Shown here: one piece after another, positions 22,601 to 34,012 of the stretch
Position numbering within the stretch: position 1 is the stretch's first letter
Layout: the number at the start of each line of letters is the position of its first letter
Assembly: GCA_030323885.1 (NCBI GenBank)
Contig: CM059196.1
Span: 36,868,481 to 36,932,480 of the forward strand
Length of the DNA: 64,000 nucleotides
Source of the DNA: Branchipolynoe longqiensis
Taxonomy: Eukaryota; Annelida; Polychaeta; Phyllodocida; Polynoidae
Reading direction: 5' to 3'
Position numbers and translations under genes: made by a program
The notes under the pieces: model-generated
Databases searched by the model: none
What the model was told of the DNA's origin: nothing
What the model saw: only the letters and a program-made list of their open reading frames with translations

Positions 22601-25600
22601 GCATGGAAAGCCTGCACAGTCTACCAATTCGGCCACCACATTCGGTTTAAGGCTCGATTCATTCGTCTTTAAAGTTGTAGAGTATGATGGTGTTGTATTT
22701 CTGCCAATCTTTTCTTTTAAATGTCTTTAGATAAATATGCAGTAATACCCCACTTAGCGCTATCCCCCATTAGCGCTGATTCGCTAGTGCTCCAATATAC
22801 ACAAATTTTCAAGACAAAAACACTTGCCTACACTTGTATGGGTTCATGTGCAAAAACCAACAAATCCATTTGAGTTGTTTTCTTGCAAATAGAATTTACT
22901 GTTTTTGCTTTCCATGTAAAGTCTATCAATTTTATATTGAGTAAGGTGTTACATAGGGGATGTGGCAGCTTCTGCGAGAAAATTGATTGTGTTATCAGAA
23001 TGATGGCAACTTCAGCCCAAACATCATAGTCATGGATTCATTTCTGCCCAGATGACGTTTCAGATTGGGAAAAAATGATTCGTCACCTTTTTTGTTTTTA
23101 AATTAAGAAAGAGGTATAAGACAGAAAAAAAAACCAACATAATACGAGGCTGTTACTTACCAAGTCAGGACGCACCTTCTCCTTCAGGTGGTTTATTGTG
23201 TAGCTCAAAAGTCGATTCAGCTCCTTCCGCTTTATGCGCGGTTTCTTTTTAGACTCCTGAAAAGGTTATTTTGAGAGTCAAACAGTTGCCGCTTTTAGTC
23301 ACTCCCGTAGTTGAACCACTTTAAAAACCACTGATGCAAGCTTAGAGGAGGAGGAAGAAGAAGGAAGAAGGAGGAGGAAGGAGGAGGAAGGAGGGATAAG
23401 GGAAAAGGGAAGAGAAAGAGAAAGAGAAATATCAAAGTGGGGCATTGCTTCTATTAGTTCTCGCCACCCTCCCTGATTAAAAATGTTGTTATTTTCTTCA
23501 AATATATAAATTATAATGAATCTAACTTGGAACATGAATAAATAACTGACAAAACAGCAGGAAACCGACATGGTACCCCACAATGAGCCAGTCAACAGCC
23601 ATAGACCTAATACTATGTTCAATAAATGTCTTACAAATAACGCACAGTGGTAGTATAAATAAACCATCACTGAATCCATAACTGTGACGAATGCCATTAT
23701 TTATACCATAAGAAGCTTCGTTTTCAGAGAGTTTAAATGTTTGTTTGTACAATTTAATACCAACCTTCCAATCAAACACCAAAGAACGGGAAGACAGTGG
23801 GTTGGAACTCCAACAACCATCAAATCAATAACTTCAGGGATGAGAACAGGTCAGACCTAATATTAAAAAGGCCGGTCATTTCCCAAAAGTCCGGAAACTG
23901 GCGATCAGCTGGAAATCCTCATCCCTATATGTAGGACTAAAAATGCGGGTGATTGCCCAAAAGTCGGGAAACCACCCCCTCTTTTCATCTCCACCTCTTT
24001 TGTTACTCTTAATAAAGTGTTCCCCTTTAACCTGGAACTAATGAAACAACGCCTTTTTAGACGTGATTTTAGACAGAAACAAATAAGTCAATTCAAATGT
24101 TACTCACCTCTAGTTCCTGGTGATAAGAAGCACATATGAAAAAGAGAAATAACCATAAATTAGAGTGAACATAAGTAGCATATGCAGTGTTATCAGATGC
24201 AGCAGTTGTAAAAGTGGCGAGTATTATGTAAATATCAGCATTACAGAAAGCTTATTTAAAATAAATAAAAGTGGAGTACATTTTTATTCTTCTGAATAAT
24301 ATTGTGTGCAAACTAAGGCAGTGGTCTTCCAGCCAAACATAATCAGTTGTCTGGAATGAGTGGAGACGCTCATTTGGATTCATTGCTGGGCACAGGGACC
24401 GCGAAGCTGCCGGGGATTCCCACCCAATGACACTAATGGGGGGGAGTGGGGTGGGGCACGATGGTGATGTGCCACAGAGCCACCCTCCCCCAGCTCACAG
24501 CAAATCACAACACAACCCTGATTGACCAATCAAATCACAACACTATCCAGAGACCATCTCTCCCACACAAGGATGGTCAGTCTGCAACAGTGCTCCGGAC
24601 TGACCACTACTACAACCCTTTCTTCATCCACCTACCCACACCTGCCAATTGATTAGCACAGCCAATCAAACGAATAAACAAAAAATGATGAAAACAATCA
24701 AAGAGAAAAGTGACACTCAACAATTGACACCCGAGCAGTTGACATATCACCATGAATTTATTATTATGCATTTAACTTGTTATATTGTTTCTTAAACTGC
24801 TATCATGTTCTTATGTAAATGTTGATTATCTCATTGCTATTTGTCCATATGTCACATCTCCCATTCATAGGTTATCATCGGTGCTTGACCGTATGTCGGC
24901 CTGGACTTCGCAGCCATCACATTGACTCACATGTAATGCCACCGGGGGCTGCACCCGAAATAAAGTCATGCTCTTTTTCCCCCCACTTCACCTTCCATGC
25001 CTTTTGTGCCCGTGAGCAATGATTTACACATTTTTCGCAAAATAAGCTGCATTGGAATGTCAATTGAACAATTATTAAGTCAAGTATACAAGTGTTATTC
25101 AATCTATTTTTTCAGATATATTTTCATGCAGCGCAGTCAGAAAGTGGGTTGTTTTAACAGACTTTCAACTAACACTTCTCTATATTTCCATAACTCATGT
25201 TACTATTGCTATGTGTAGCAAACAGTTTGGTTTTACTTTTTTTTTTTAAAGTAGTACACAGCAGGAATACCAAAATGCCTGTTGTGCAATATTTGGCTTA
25301 ACGCCGTATTTGTTTCCTTTGCAGCTGCAAAAATAGTGGATTTCAACAGACACTTCGTTACATATTCCGAAGCTAAAATACAGAAAACCTCCCCATTACA
25401 GCACTCTCGCCACCACCCACCACCCACCAGCAACGGGAGCCTACTGAATACTTGAAATATTCTCGACATTTTGCGATATTTAGAAACTAGCTTGAGAAAT
25501 GGCCCGGAATTATCCAAGCATAGATACAAGAATGGTGAAGCCGTCTAAAATCGTGGATTGTGAGACTTCACCGCTGCGTCCACCTGCATATGTGGACAAA

Positions 25601-28300
25601 AAAATAGTGTTTGAAAAAAACACCCCATAACAAGCTGGCAGCAGAGGCCCAATAGGACCTAGATCAGCCAGAAGATCTTAAGTTAATCTGTAAGTTAAAC
25701 GCCGCTATCTGAGTGCGCATGCGGGACCTACCTCACACGGCAAACACAGAAAGGTGGCGCCCTCTGTCTCTGCGCATGCGTGGTGGTAGACCCGCCAGCA
25801 CCCCGAGCACTCGACCACATCGCCGGGCCGGTGACACTCGAAGCAGTACCAGTCGTGATCGCCGCGATTCTGTGACAAGTCAACACGCCACCGGGTTCAT
25901 CAACTAGGGCTAGCCTCTCTCTCACACCAATACCAAATGTTGTCTGCTTGTTTGTGTGCATTAGTTGATTAAAGCCGCAGAGCCCGATGAAATAAATCTA
26001 ATTTTCAAAACCAAAATAATTATCTAAATTTGATTCTACATATCTAACTTAAATATTGGTGACCTTATTAAACATTTGTCACCACACAAAAGGGAATACT
26101 GAAGCAATCGAATAGAACCTGTTAGTGCAGAAGTCTATGGCATCAGAAGTATTAATTTTGCATGGTTGCAGTTCAAATATCTCAAACTTAGCCATTTAAA
26201 ATTAAAGTTACTTCAAGCTAAAGTAAGGTACATTATAATGATCAACCTAATGTATTATCTCAGAACATGGCAGAAACTCAATACTATCGGACTGTGCAAC
26301 TTTAAGCGGGGTTAATTTCAATCGTGGACAATTGGTTTTCGCCATTCCACGGTTCCTTGCCATATCCTAATAATGACAAGTGCCAGGCTAGGTAATGACA
26401 ACTATCAATTTTTACGTCATTAGTTTGACTCAGCCAAGATTAGAACCCCGGGTTCAAATCCCACGACCTACCAGAACGGTATTTCTACACTAATATTGAT
26501 GGAATTTCATCCAAATAGTTGTTGTAGATGTTTTTGGGGGGTTTTTGGGGGGTAATTTAAAAAAAACCTAAAACATGTGATTAGAACTAATTACTAGCAA
26601 TCGATCAAAAATAACAGCAGACGATATTTGAAGTAATCTATACTATGCTAAACAGGGAAGACATTTAACGAACATGGCCACAGTTCTACCGTGGTTAAAC
26701 CATACAGTAACATGGTTAAGTTTTATATTAAATAACACAGCCTAAACAATCGGACCCATCTTAACCATGCACATCACTTAGCAAGAGTGAAATTAGAAGA
26801 ATAACAATTTTATTCAACATATTACTTTTTATTGAATATAATACAGATATCAAATGGAAAGCTCCATGTATTTTTAGCCTCATGTCTTTTACTTCTCCAA
26901 AGGCCCAAGAAAACCTATTTTGAATTTCCTAGTGACATAGCAGAGTTTTTTTTTTTTTTTTAAATGGCCATGAATATTGACCATGCTGACATGGCGTAGA
27001 AATTCCAAATCACTCACCGTGAAAAAAGAAAAAGAGAATTTTTTTTAATTAGAAAGAAGGAAAAAAAGATTTTTGTTGAAGACTTACGACATCATCATGT
27101 GGTTCTGGAATCTTATAGCCCTCCTGTTCGACGCCCGTCTTGGCGCCCTTTGAGCCGACCAGGGTGTACCTAACAACACAAGTTGGCTGCATTAACAGCC
27201 GGCAAGCAGTATCTCATTTCCGGTTGTCGCGTTCTAGTTAGAGATTGATGGATGGATGGTGATTTTGTGCAGCTACAGCTCTATTTACGGCAACAAATTA
27301 GTAGAATTGATTCTGGCACATGGCTTTCCTAAAAACTAACGTGTCCAAATATGGTAAAAGCCATATTAAAAATACCATATGTAACTTATTTTTAAAAGGT
27401 TACCAGGTGATACAGTCCGGCTATAGGAATTCTAAAGTGCTAACATTAAAATAATATTGGCACATGATCATAAAATCTAGTCAAGGAAATGATCTCAGTG
27501 TTTCTTTATTGTTACATCGTCGGTATCAGTAACAACTCTTACTATAGATATTAAATTCTAAAATGGAAACCATTAATTACATTTTCTGTTGATGACTAGG
27601 TACAATTTCTAATTTTCACCACATTAAAATGAAAAATAAAAATTGGTAGTTTGTGTGTATATTAAAAAAATCCTTTGGGGGGGGGGGGGGTCGAATGTTA
27701 ATTTTCCAATTTCCACCTCATTTAATAACAATATTATTTTTAAATGAAAAATATAAATTTGGGTTTTTGTGTGTATTAAACAATGTTTGTCTTGTATGCA
27801 CCATTTGTAATGTCCAGCTCATTTAATAATAATAATAATAATGCTGGTATTTTGTGCATAGATACAACAAATCTTTTTTTGTCGAGTATGTACAATTTAT
27901 AATTTCCACCTCATTTAAAAATAATAATAATGCAGATTATATAATATAATTGTAAAAGGAAAAATAATTTTAAAAGGAAAAATGATTTTAGTGTTTTGTA
28001 TGCATGTATAAAAAAAAGTCTAATGTTCACTGTATTAACAAAATATTTTCAAATAAAAGAGAAAAAGAGAAGCCCTCTCTGGGTTAGCGGCGGAGCGCAC
28101 CTCTCGACCAGGCTGTCACTGACGGCCGTCTGCAGCTGGAGGCGAGCGTCGCTCTGCGTGAAGCCGAACGTGCGGTGCATGTAGCGCATGATGCGCTCCG
28201 TGTTGGCGATCTGCTTCTGACTGCGCACAAAGTTGATGGAGGTCCACAGCTGCTGCACCACCTTGGGCGGGGTCTGTCGCCGCATCACCGGGGAGACCAT
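19495..28300 (-). CDS. ZMYND11 (BS69)-like chromatin reader, start codon to PWWP
   Basis: Nine exons encode about 344 residues: 28,300-28,101, 27,169-27,088, 25,869-25,732, 24,116-24,108, 23,256-23,161, 22,276-22,093, 21,464-21,412, 20,448-20,371 and 19,687-19,495. All phases agree. Domain order is that of ZMYND11: an N-terminal winged-helix ([20 protein letters not shown]), a PHD finger ([23 protein letters not shown]), a bromodomain ([17 protein letters not shown]), a zinc knuckle ([16 protein letters not shown]) and a PWWP domain ([21 protein letters not shown]). In vertebrates ZMYND11 reads H3.3 trimethylated on Lys36 and restrains transcription elongation; the aromatic PWWP positions are kept as Tyr/Trp/Phe. 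The start is supported because the distance from Met to the QQLW motif equals that in the human protein as I recall it. The coiled coil and MYND domain are not seen and should lie in the gap, unless the gene is fused to the downstream zinc-finger exons. Confidence 0.9.
19738..19930 (-). repeat. tRNA-derived SINE, tail half
   Basis: Reverse copy of the SINE tail and part of the body (TTCTAATGTCATTCCAGGAT, CTGCCCCACTGGGAGACCAG) inside a ZMYND11 intron. The head is missing. Confidence 0.6.
20371..20448 (-). CDS. ZMYND11-like zinc-knuckle exon
   Basis: 26 codons, phase 0 at both ends, acceptor TTGTCACCAG|GTG, donor TGT|GTAAGC. It encodes [20 protein letters not shown] then WFCQPC, the Cys4 linker between bromodomain and PWWP that is typical of the family. 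Confidence 0.9.
20773..21105. mobile_element. TTAA-type MITE, copy
   Basis: The left end follows TTAA and starts AGTTGCATAATGCAATGG; the right end is CATCAGATTATGCAGCT followed by TTAT, a decayed TTAA. About 333 bp, no ORF. It sits in a ZMYND11 intron. Confidence 0.6.
21412..21464 (-). CDS. ZMYND11-like bromodomain end exon
   Basis: 53 nt, acceptor GTTTTCAG|AAG, donor GAT|GTACGT. With the G left by the previous exon it reads [18 protein letters not shown], the last bromodomain helix leading into the zinc knuckle. Confidence 0.85.
21640..22080 (-). repeat. Polypyrimidine tract (sense strand) next to a 5' splice site
   Basis: About 440 bp of almost pure purine on the plus strand (pyrimidine in the ZMYND11 transcript), built from CCTTT/CCCTCT units. 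It begins within about 13-20 nt of the donor of the bromodomain exon. A homopurine tract of this length can form triplex DNA. Apparent long open frames across it are composition artefacts. Confidence 0.85.
22093..22276 (-). CDS. ZMYND11-like bromodomain main exon (NAGNAG acceptor)
   Basis: It encodes [20 protein letters not shown] through the bromodomain core [20 protein letters not shown] to CYG. The 3' splice site is TAGCAG, so the exon can start at 22,276 (adding one Gln) or at 22,273. Both keep the frame. The donor is GGAG|GTGAGT, leaving in phase 1. Confidence 0.88.
22317..22648 (-). repeat. tRNA-derived SINE, near full length
   Basis: Reverse copy from tail (TCCTAGCAACATCTAAGGTC) to head (CTGACCTTCTGCATGGAAAG, GGCCACCACATTCGG), immediately upstream of the bromodomain exon in transcript sense. 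Confidence 0.75.
23161..23256 (-). CDS. ZMYND11-like PHD-bromodomain linker exon
   Basis: 32 codons, phase 0 at both ends, acceptor CCTTTTCAG|GAG, donor CTTG|GTAAGT. It encodes [20 protein letters not shown] and continues [12 protein letters not shown], the basic linker plus first bromodomain helix. Confidence 0.88.
23340..23430. repeat. Purine-rich GGAGGAA tract
   Basis: About 90 bp of GAGGA/GGAA repeats on the plus strand in a ZMYND11 intron. Confidence 0.75.
24108..24116 (-). CDS. ZMYND11-like 9-nt microexon (Glu-Leu-Glu)
   Basis: In transcript sense the sequence reads CTTATCACCAG, then GAACTAGAG, then GTGAGTAACA: a good acceptor and a strong donor 9 nt apart. The neighbouring exons both end and begin in phase 0, so inclusion adds exactly ELE between the last PHD cysteines and the basic linker. 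Skipping also keeps the frame. Transcript evidence would settle whether it is used. Confidence 0.6.
25732..25869 (-). CDS. ZMYND11-like PHD-finger exon
   Basis: 46 codons, phase 0 at both ends, acceptor TTGTCACAG|AAT, donor GAG|GTAGGT. It encodes [20 protein letters not shown] then CWRVYHHAC and CLPC, a Cys4-His-Cys3 PHD pattern. The segment between the last His-Cys ligands and the final Cys pair looks about six residues shorter than in the human protein as I recall it. Confidence 0.9.
25973..26301. mobile_element. TTAA-type MITE, copy
   Basis: Flanked by TTAA on both sides; left end AGCCGCAGAGCCCGATG, right end ATCGGACTGTGCAACT. About 329 bp, no ORF. Confidence 0.65.
26320..26480 (-). repeat. 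tRNA-derived SINE, partial
   Basis: Reverse fragment with CCTTGCCATATCCTAATAAT, GTGCCAGGCTAGGTAATGAC and a head remnant around CCGGGTTCAAATCCCACGAC. Confidence 0.6.
27088..27169 (-). CDS. ZMYND11-like winged-helix/PHD junction exon
   Basis: 82 nt, acceptor TTGTTAG|GTA, donor GTC|GTAAGT, entering in phase 2 and leaving in phase 0. It encodes [20 protein letters not shown] then PEPHDDV, matching the conserved GxKGxKxGxEQEGY segment of ZMYND11. Confidence 0.9.
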
Positions 28301-28305
28301 CGTGA
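28101..28305 (-). CDS. ZMYND11-like first coding exon
   Basis: Acceptor TTTTCACCCAG lies 5 nt before ATG at 28,300-28,298; donor GAGAG|GTGCGC, leaving in phase 2. It encodes [19 protein letters not shown] and the winged-helix region through SDSLVE. The short UTR piece before the ATG implies one or more upstream non-coding exons. Confidence 0.88.
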
Positions 28306-28442
28306 CTGGGTGAAAAGAGAGCTTCTAGAATTCCAGCCTTGTACCACAGATGGTAAAGGGATACATGGTTATGTGACATCACGAAAGCACGGTCACACAC
28401 ACCTCATTTTTGTTATTGCCGGATTAAAGTGGCATAGTTCGA

Positions 28443-28690
28443 TCGCTTTGTTTGTTGGGGTTTTACGTCCTGGCAACACCTAAAGTCATATCAGGATGGG
28501 TACCAACTTGTGACAGTGCACACTCATGGCGACTTTCTAGTGCAGCCCCACTGAGAGACCATGTCGCTGGCACCACGATCCGATTTCCTGATGCTGAGCA
28601 AACCAGGCTTGCCCTATGCTAGCAATGCAGAGTGCCAGACTAGGTAGTAAGAAATATCAATTTGATAAGTTACTGGTCTTAGACTACACA
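28443..28690 (-). repeat. tRNA-derived SINE, tail and body
   Basis: Reverse copy with ACACCTAAAGTCATATCAGG and GCCAGACTAGGTAGTAAGAA. The head is not recognisable. Confidence 0.65.
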
Positions 28691-29120
28691 GAAGATCTGC
28701 GTTTAACAACCACACAAAGCATGTAACTTGTTGTACAAATGCATCATCCTACAGCTCAAGTCTCACGAACAATACTCAAATGAGAACAAATAAAGTGATC
28801 AAATAGGAGCCAAATTGTATGTCTGTGATGTAGGTTAGCAATGCAATGCTGATTCCCATCCCAATATAACCCTAGCAATCCACGTCGACGGTGACCATAC
28901 CTAGAAGCATCATCATCATCATCATCATCATGATGCGTGCGCGTGTATGTATATGTATTTGATAATCAGCCCTATATTGAATGGGAAAGACATAAGGGAC
29001 CTTGGCACCTAAATAAATTACTGCTTGCTTTGAACCTTCAGACTGCCCATGTACTTCAATTGTATCCCTTCATTAACATTTCAAAAGTAAACCAAACTGT
29101 CCAATACTGCTATGCGCTAA

Positions 29121-29125
<5 letters not shown>

Positions 29126-29212
<87 letters not shown>

Positions 29213-29240
29213 CTCACTCAGACACTCACTCACTCACACA
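29126..29240. repeat. (CA)n-(GACA)n-(CTCA)n microsatellite
   Basis: About 55 bp of CA repeats pass into seven or so GACA units and then ACTC/CTCA units. A CAT repeat run lies a little upstream at 28,908-28,930. Confidence 0.9.
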
Positions 29241-29883
29241 CACTAGATAAATAAAAATATGCAGACACTACGATTGGAGACCATTGTTCTGAAAACTGCT
29301 TCCAAGAATTGCTAGGTTCAGTGAAAGATTAAGGTCCTAAGTGAAAAACAAAGAAAGGCTGCTTAAGTCTGGCCATAAAGTCTAAGCGGGCAGTTTAAAC
29401 CTCATCACTACGCACAACACGTTAGCATGAAAAACAACATAGGCTTCGTCATAACACTGACTAAAACCACACACACAATAAACTTCCCTTTCTTTTAATA
29501 CTAAACTAACATTAGAATCTATGTAATAAAGTTATCAACATTTGGACAATGAACCTAAACTTAGAAAAAAAAATAGGGGGAAAAAAAGGATATATAAAGA
29601 CCCTCAATCAAAAGACAACCAACATAAACTAGTCACACCAGGAGTATCAAATGTCGCAACAAGAATTCGACCCACCAGCTATGCCGCAGTAGGGCACACA
29701 GTAGCAAAGACAAAACACCACCTAAAATAGAACCAATACCAAAACAACGACCTACCATCATACTCTACTAAAGGTGATTTATTTATGTGAGGTTATCACA
29801 CACACATTTCAGGCTAAACAGCCAAGTGATATGAACCAAAGACGAGGGCATAAAACGCTATTTAAAAAACCCACAAAAAGTAA

Positions 29884-30210
29884 GTTTGTTTGATTTAACG
29901 ACAGCTCTAGAGCACATGGATTTTCATATCATCGGTTATTGCCATTCTAACATTTCTTTAGAGGAAACCCACTGCCGCTACATAGGCTACTCTTTCCGAT
30001 AAGCAGCAAGGGATCTTTTATATGCACTTTTCCACAGACTTCCCACATACAGGACAGCACATACCACAGCCTTTGATGAACCGGTTGTGGACCACTGGTT
30101 GGAACGGAAAATAGCCCAAACTGCAAATGGGTCCACTGAGCAGGATCGATTGCATGACCCACACCTTCACAGGTGGGCACTCTACTGCCTGAGCTACAAG
30201 AAAACACCCC
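29884..30210 (+). repeat. Mollusc-type SINE-like repeat
   Basis: It starts GTTTGTTTGATTTAACGACA, then AGAGCACATGG, CATCGGTTATTG, GAGAGGAAACC-like and GCAAGGGATCTTTTATATGC blocks, GGCACTCTACTGCCTGAGCT at the end. I recognise this layout from repeats widespread in bivalve and gastropod genomes; a repeat-library search would confirm it. It is the main hint to the phylum. Confidence 0.55.
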
Positions 30211-30917
30211 AAAACACTTAAGACACTTCAACAAATAAATTAATGTCTAACAAGTAACAAAAGACCATATTATACCACACAATTCCTGTATTTTTACGGT
30301 ATTTTTATTACATTACCAAATTATTTTTTTTAAAGGAAAAGAACAAAGGAATTGCAGTTTAACCACCTTGCAGTTGAAGACCTTTGTGGACAGCTTGTTA
30401 ATTACCCATAGAGTAGACCGGACGGAGGTCAATCACGGAAATTGGACCAATATAATCAGGAACGCCGTGATTGAGGCCAGAACGAGGTTGGCTGGCACGA
30501 TGCCAAAAATAGCAGAAGGAGCTCGGGTCTCGCAAGAAATGTCGCCAATTAACTACCAGAGTGGCACCGGTCTCACGCACTGCTCAGTAGTTCCCATGGA
30601 AACTGTGACTAAAGCTGGACGCCTGGCAATCTGCCTTACCCAACTAGTGTTGTATTAACCTGGAATCTAATGTCACACATCGACGATTCTGGTGCTGACC
30701 ACTAGCGGGTGGGTTCCTACACTTTCGGCTGAAGATAATTTCATAACTTCTTCTCAGTATTGTAGGCCTGCATTTTAAAATACCTTTCAAGGATCACGAG
30801 ATTTTCCATGAATTAAAACAAACAAAAAATCCATTTAGTTCTGTAAATATGTCAATGCTCAGACGCTTAATTTGGTGGTGTTTATTTTCTCAACACACAC
30901 ATGTGATATATATAAAA

Positions 30918-31324
30918 CAGGGATGAAAGTGGTCTCCGGGAAAAAAAGCGGAAATGCTGATATTCTCCCATAGGCTTAGCATTGTCAGGGAATCGCTGAG
31001 AATTCCCGGAAGTCGGGTTTCATACATATTGGAATACGCTGATAGTGCTGCACCATTTGAAGCATGTATTAGTAGTATACGCTCCTAGTGCTGCAGTGTT
31101 TGCACCACATATCGGTATACGCTGATAGTGCTGCGGCATTAGAAGCAAGTATTAGTAGCATACGCTGACCCTGCTGCGCCGTTTGAAGGGATTAGGAATA
31201 TGGTACTGCAGGGTGAAACAACGTATTGGTTGGTTCGTTGTTGGAGTTTTACGTCCTGGCAACATCTAAGGTCATATGGAAAAATCCCGGAAATCCGCGA
31301 AATCGCGGAGATCTTTCATCCCTG
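30918..31324. mobile_element. CAGGGATGAAAG element, copy with 6-bp duplication
   Basis: The left end CAGGGATGAAAGTGGTCTCC and right end GGAGATCTTTCATCCCTG are inverted. ATAAAA flanks both sides. The interior includes three roughly 60-bp units around ATACGCTGATAGTGCTGC and a fragment of SINE tail (31,212-31,279). No ORF. Confidence 0.7.
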
Positions 31325-32104
31325 ATAAAAGAAGCCCCCCCCCCTCACAAAAAACACTACCCTATTGATGGATGTCCATATTTTTCATAACTTACCAAAA
31401 CTATATACATATAAAAAAAAAAAAACCTCTTCTATTTTCAGATGCCTCCAAAGGCCCAAGAAAACCTATTTTGAATTTCCTAAACTTGTCAGGTTTCCCA
31501 GAATCCCTAACGAATACTGCACCAGGTACAAAAGTAACGCCTTCCCCTTCCTCCCTCATTGTCAGAGCTAGAGCTAGTGGTAGTATCAAGAGGTGTGATG
31601 AAAATGGGGAAACATTGAGCCTGGAGCAGGATTTGAACCCACACCTCTGGACATTACGAGGCTCTGCGCTGACCATTACACCACCTAGGTTCCCTTTTGC
31701 AACCACTCTATTCACACCTGTGTCTTCGTGGCTCCTTGCCGGAGAGGTCAGTGCAGACTACTATAGTAGTTCGGGACATGGATTTGATGGCAGTAAATAA
31801 ATACACAGTTTTAAAATTTATCTTCTGATATCGCATCTTTATGAACACAGACAGCATAGTTTGTTTGAGACCCCTGACTAGACCGACGGCACCCGACATG
31901 GAACGATCTAGTAGTGGTATGCCGAGAGTAATCAAACTGATCACAAGAAGCCACACTGACCAGCCTTACTTAGAAAGCCATCCAGCTGGAACCTGCGAGA
32001 ATAACATACTAGATACCATTACACAGACTGTGACAGAGCCAAGTGTTGTGTTTGTACCAATTTACAATTAAATTTAATAACCTATAACTAGTATAGCTAT
32101 AAGT

Positions 32105-32330
32105 ATTTGTTTGCTTAATGACCCCCCCCCCCCCCCACAGAACAAAAAGGTAAACATCGGCTATTGGAGTAATCTATATTTGAGTATTTATAACATAAAT
32201 ATAATCTAAGTATGATTTTTAATCCTAAATATGAACAATTTACAATTAAATCTAATAATCTATAATTTTTTTGTTTGCTTAACGACCCCACAGCACAAAA
32301 AAGGTAAACATCGGCTATTTTGGGGAATCT
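32105..32330. repeat. Mollusc-type SINE head fragments, duplicated
   Basis: Two related pieces, GTTTGCTTAATGACCCC at about 32,108 and GTTTGCTTAACGACCCC at about 32,272, each followed by AAGGTAAACATCGGCTATT. The segment between them is also partly duplicated (ACAATTAAATCTAATAA). Confidence 0.5.
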
Positions 32331-32754
32331 TTATTTAACTATACCTTAAAGACTTTAATAACCTAAGTAAGGTTTTAAATCCTATATGTGATGAAAATTA
32401 CTCTTTCTATCCATAAACATGCAATGCACGTGTAGTTATATATTATCGACAAAAGTACATTAATCATTTAACAACAAATCAGCCAAGGCACACACAAACA
32501 CAGCGAGTTGGTGCTACGTTGAACACACGTCATGTTCATAACAAATAAAAGAAAGCCGACAAGGGTGTTGGAGGGGATACGGAAAATAACAAAATTAACA
32601 GATTAATAGAACTGACTCAAAGAATGGTCCTAGGACATTTGCCAGCCGCGATTTGCCAGCTGATAATTGCCACCCAAAACTTTCTCAGCCAGGACATTTT
32701 GCCAGCCGGGACTTTTCCCAGCTGAATAGATTCCCACGCAATGATCGAGAGTTG

Positions 32755-33077
32755 GGTGGTTGTTGGAATTTCACATCCTTGCAACATCTAAGGTCATAAT
32801 AGTACCGACTTGTGACAGGACAAACTCATGGCGACTTTATAATGCTGCCCCACTGGGAAATCAAGCCGCCGACACAATGACCTGATATCCCACTCATTCA
32901 CATTATCTTGACACTGAGCTAGCCAGTCATTGCCCTATCCAAATAATGCCGAGTGTCAGACTAGGAAGCGACAAGTATCAAGTATGTATATCATTGGTTT
33001 GACTCAACCGGGAATCGAACTCCCGACCTTCCGCACAGGAAGCCTGCGCTCTACCCATTCGGCCACCGCGTACGGTC
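32755..33077 (-). repeat. tRNA-derived SINE, near full length
   Basis: Reverse copy, tail (TTGCAACATCTAAGGTCATA) to head (CCCGACCTTCCGCACAGGAA, CGGCCACCGCGTACGG). It carries the GCGGTGGCC-type head. Confidence 0.75.
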
Positions 33078-33232
33078 AAGTGATTTATGTGACTTATCAA
33101 TCCATAGCGATGTGCCCTTACCCCCCCCCCCCTCCCTTCCCACCCTATATTTAGTATATAACACCAAACAGGTTTTTACCGGATCTGTACCACCAATCAC
33201 AAGAATTACGAATTTAATTATTAAAAACGGAT

Positions 33233-34012
33233 GGGGTGGCCGAATGAGTTAGAGCGTCCGTCTCCTGTGTTGGTAGATCCTGGGATCCTGGGCCTATATG
33301 TATGAGCTCGGGTTAGCGGTCGTAACCCTGCGTCGTGCGGATTTCCCAGGTTAGCAGCGAAAACTGCATATGTATGTGTCGGGGTTAAACTAACTCGGCG
33401 AGCATAAAGTCGCCTGACCTAACCCCAAGCGAAACCAGGGTTAAAGGTGGGGTTAGGCACCGATTATGGCCAAATCTAATGAATGCGATCATATTTAACA
33501 GAATTACATACGCAATAAGTGAAATCTTATCAATTTAACCATAAATTCAAACCGTTATTAAGGCTACCGCCGCATTGGCGGCGATATTAATAGTGTCGAA
33601 TCGACGAATGTAAAGTAAACAAATCGCCGCCGCAGCGACGTCGATATCCATACTGGCATAACGCCAGCGGCAATGTTTTATGCCCAAATCTATTCAATGC
33701 GATCATATTTAACAGAATTACATACGCAATAAGTGAAATGTTATCAATTTAACCCTAAATTCGAACCGTTATTAAGGCTGCCGCCGCATTGGCGGAGATA
33801 TTAATAGTGTCTAATCGACGATGCACACAGGGGTTCCCCAAATCTATAAATAACTGAAAAATTAGCTAACCCATGCGCGCTTTGGACCCATACATCCCCC
33901 GTGACACATTTGGAACCCCGCGGTTAGCTAACCCGACACCCGCCTTTAACCCTGGTGCGGTTAAAAATTGGCTCATACATATGGGCCCTGGGTTGGAATC
34001 CTGGTCAAGTCA
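33233..34012 (+). repeat. SINE head interrupted by a 689-bp element
   Basis: The SINE head GGGGTGGCCGAATGAGTTAG to GGATCCTGGGCC is broken at 33,294 and resumes at about 33,984 with CCTGGGTTGGAATCCTGGTC and GTCAACCCAATTG. The element between them is annotated separately. Confidence 0.65.
33295..33983. mobile_element. 689-bp inverted-repeat element inserted in a SINE
   Basis: The ends TATATGTATGAG and CTCATACATATG are inverted, and GGCC flanks both sides. Inside, a block of about 140 bp (starting near 33,474 with ATGAATGCGATCATATTTAA) is repeated at about 33,687, offset by 213 bp. No long ORF. Confidence 0.6.
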
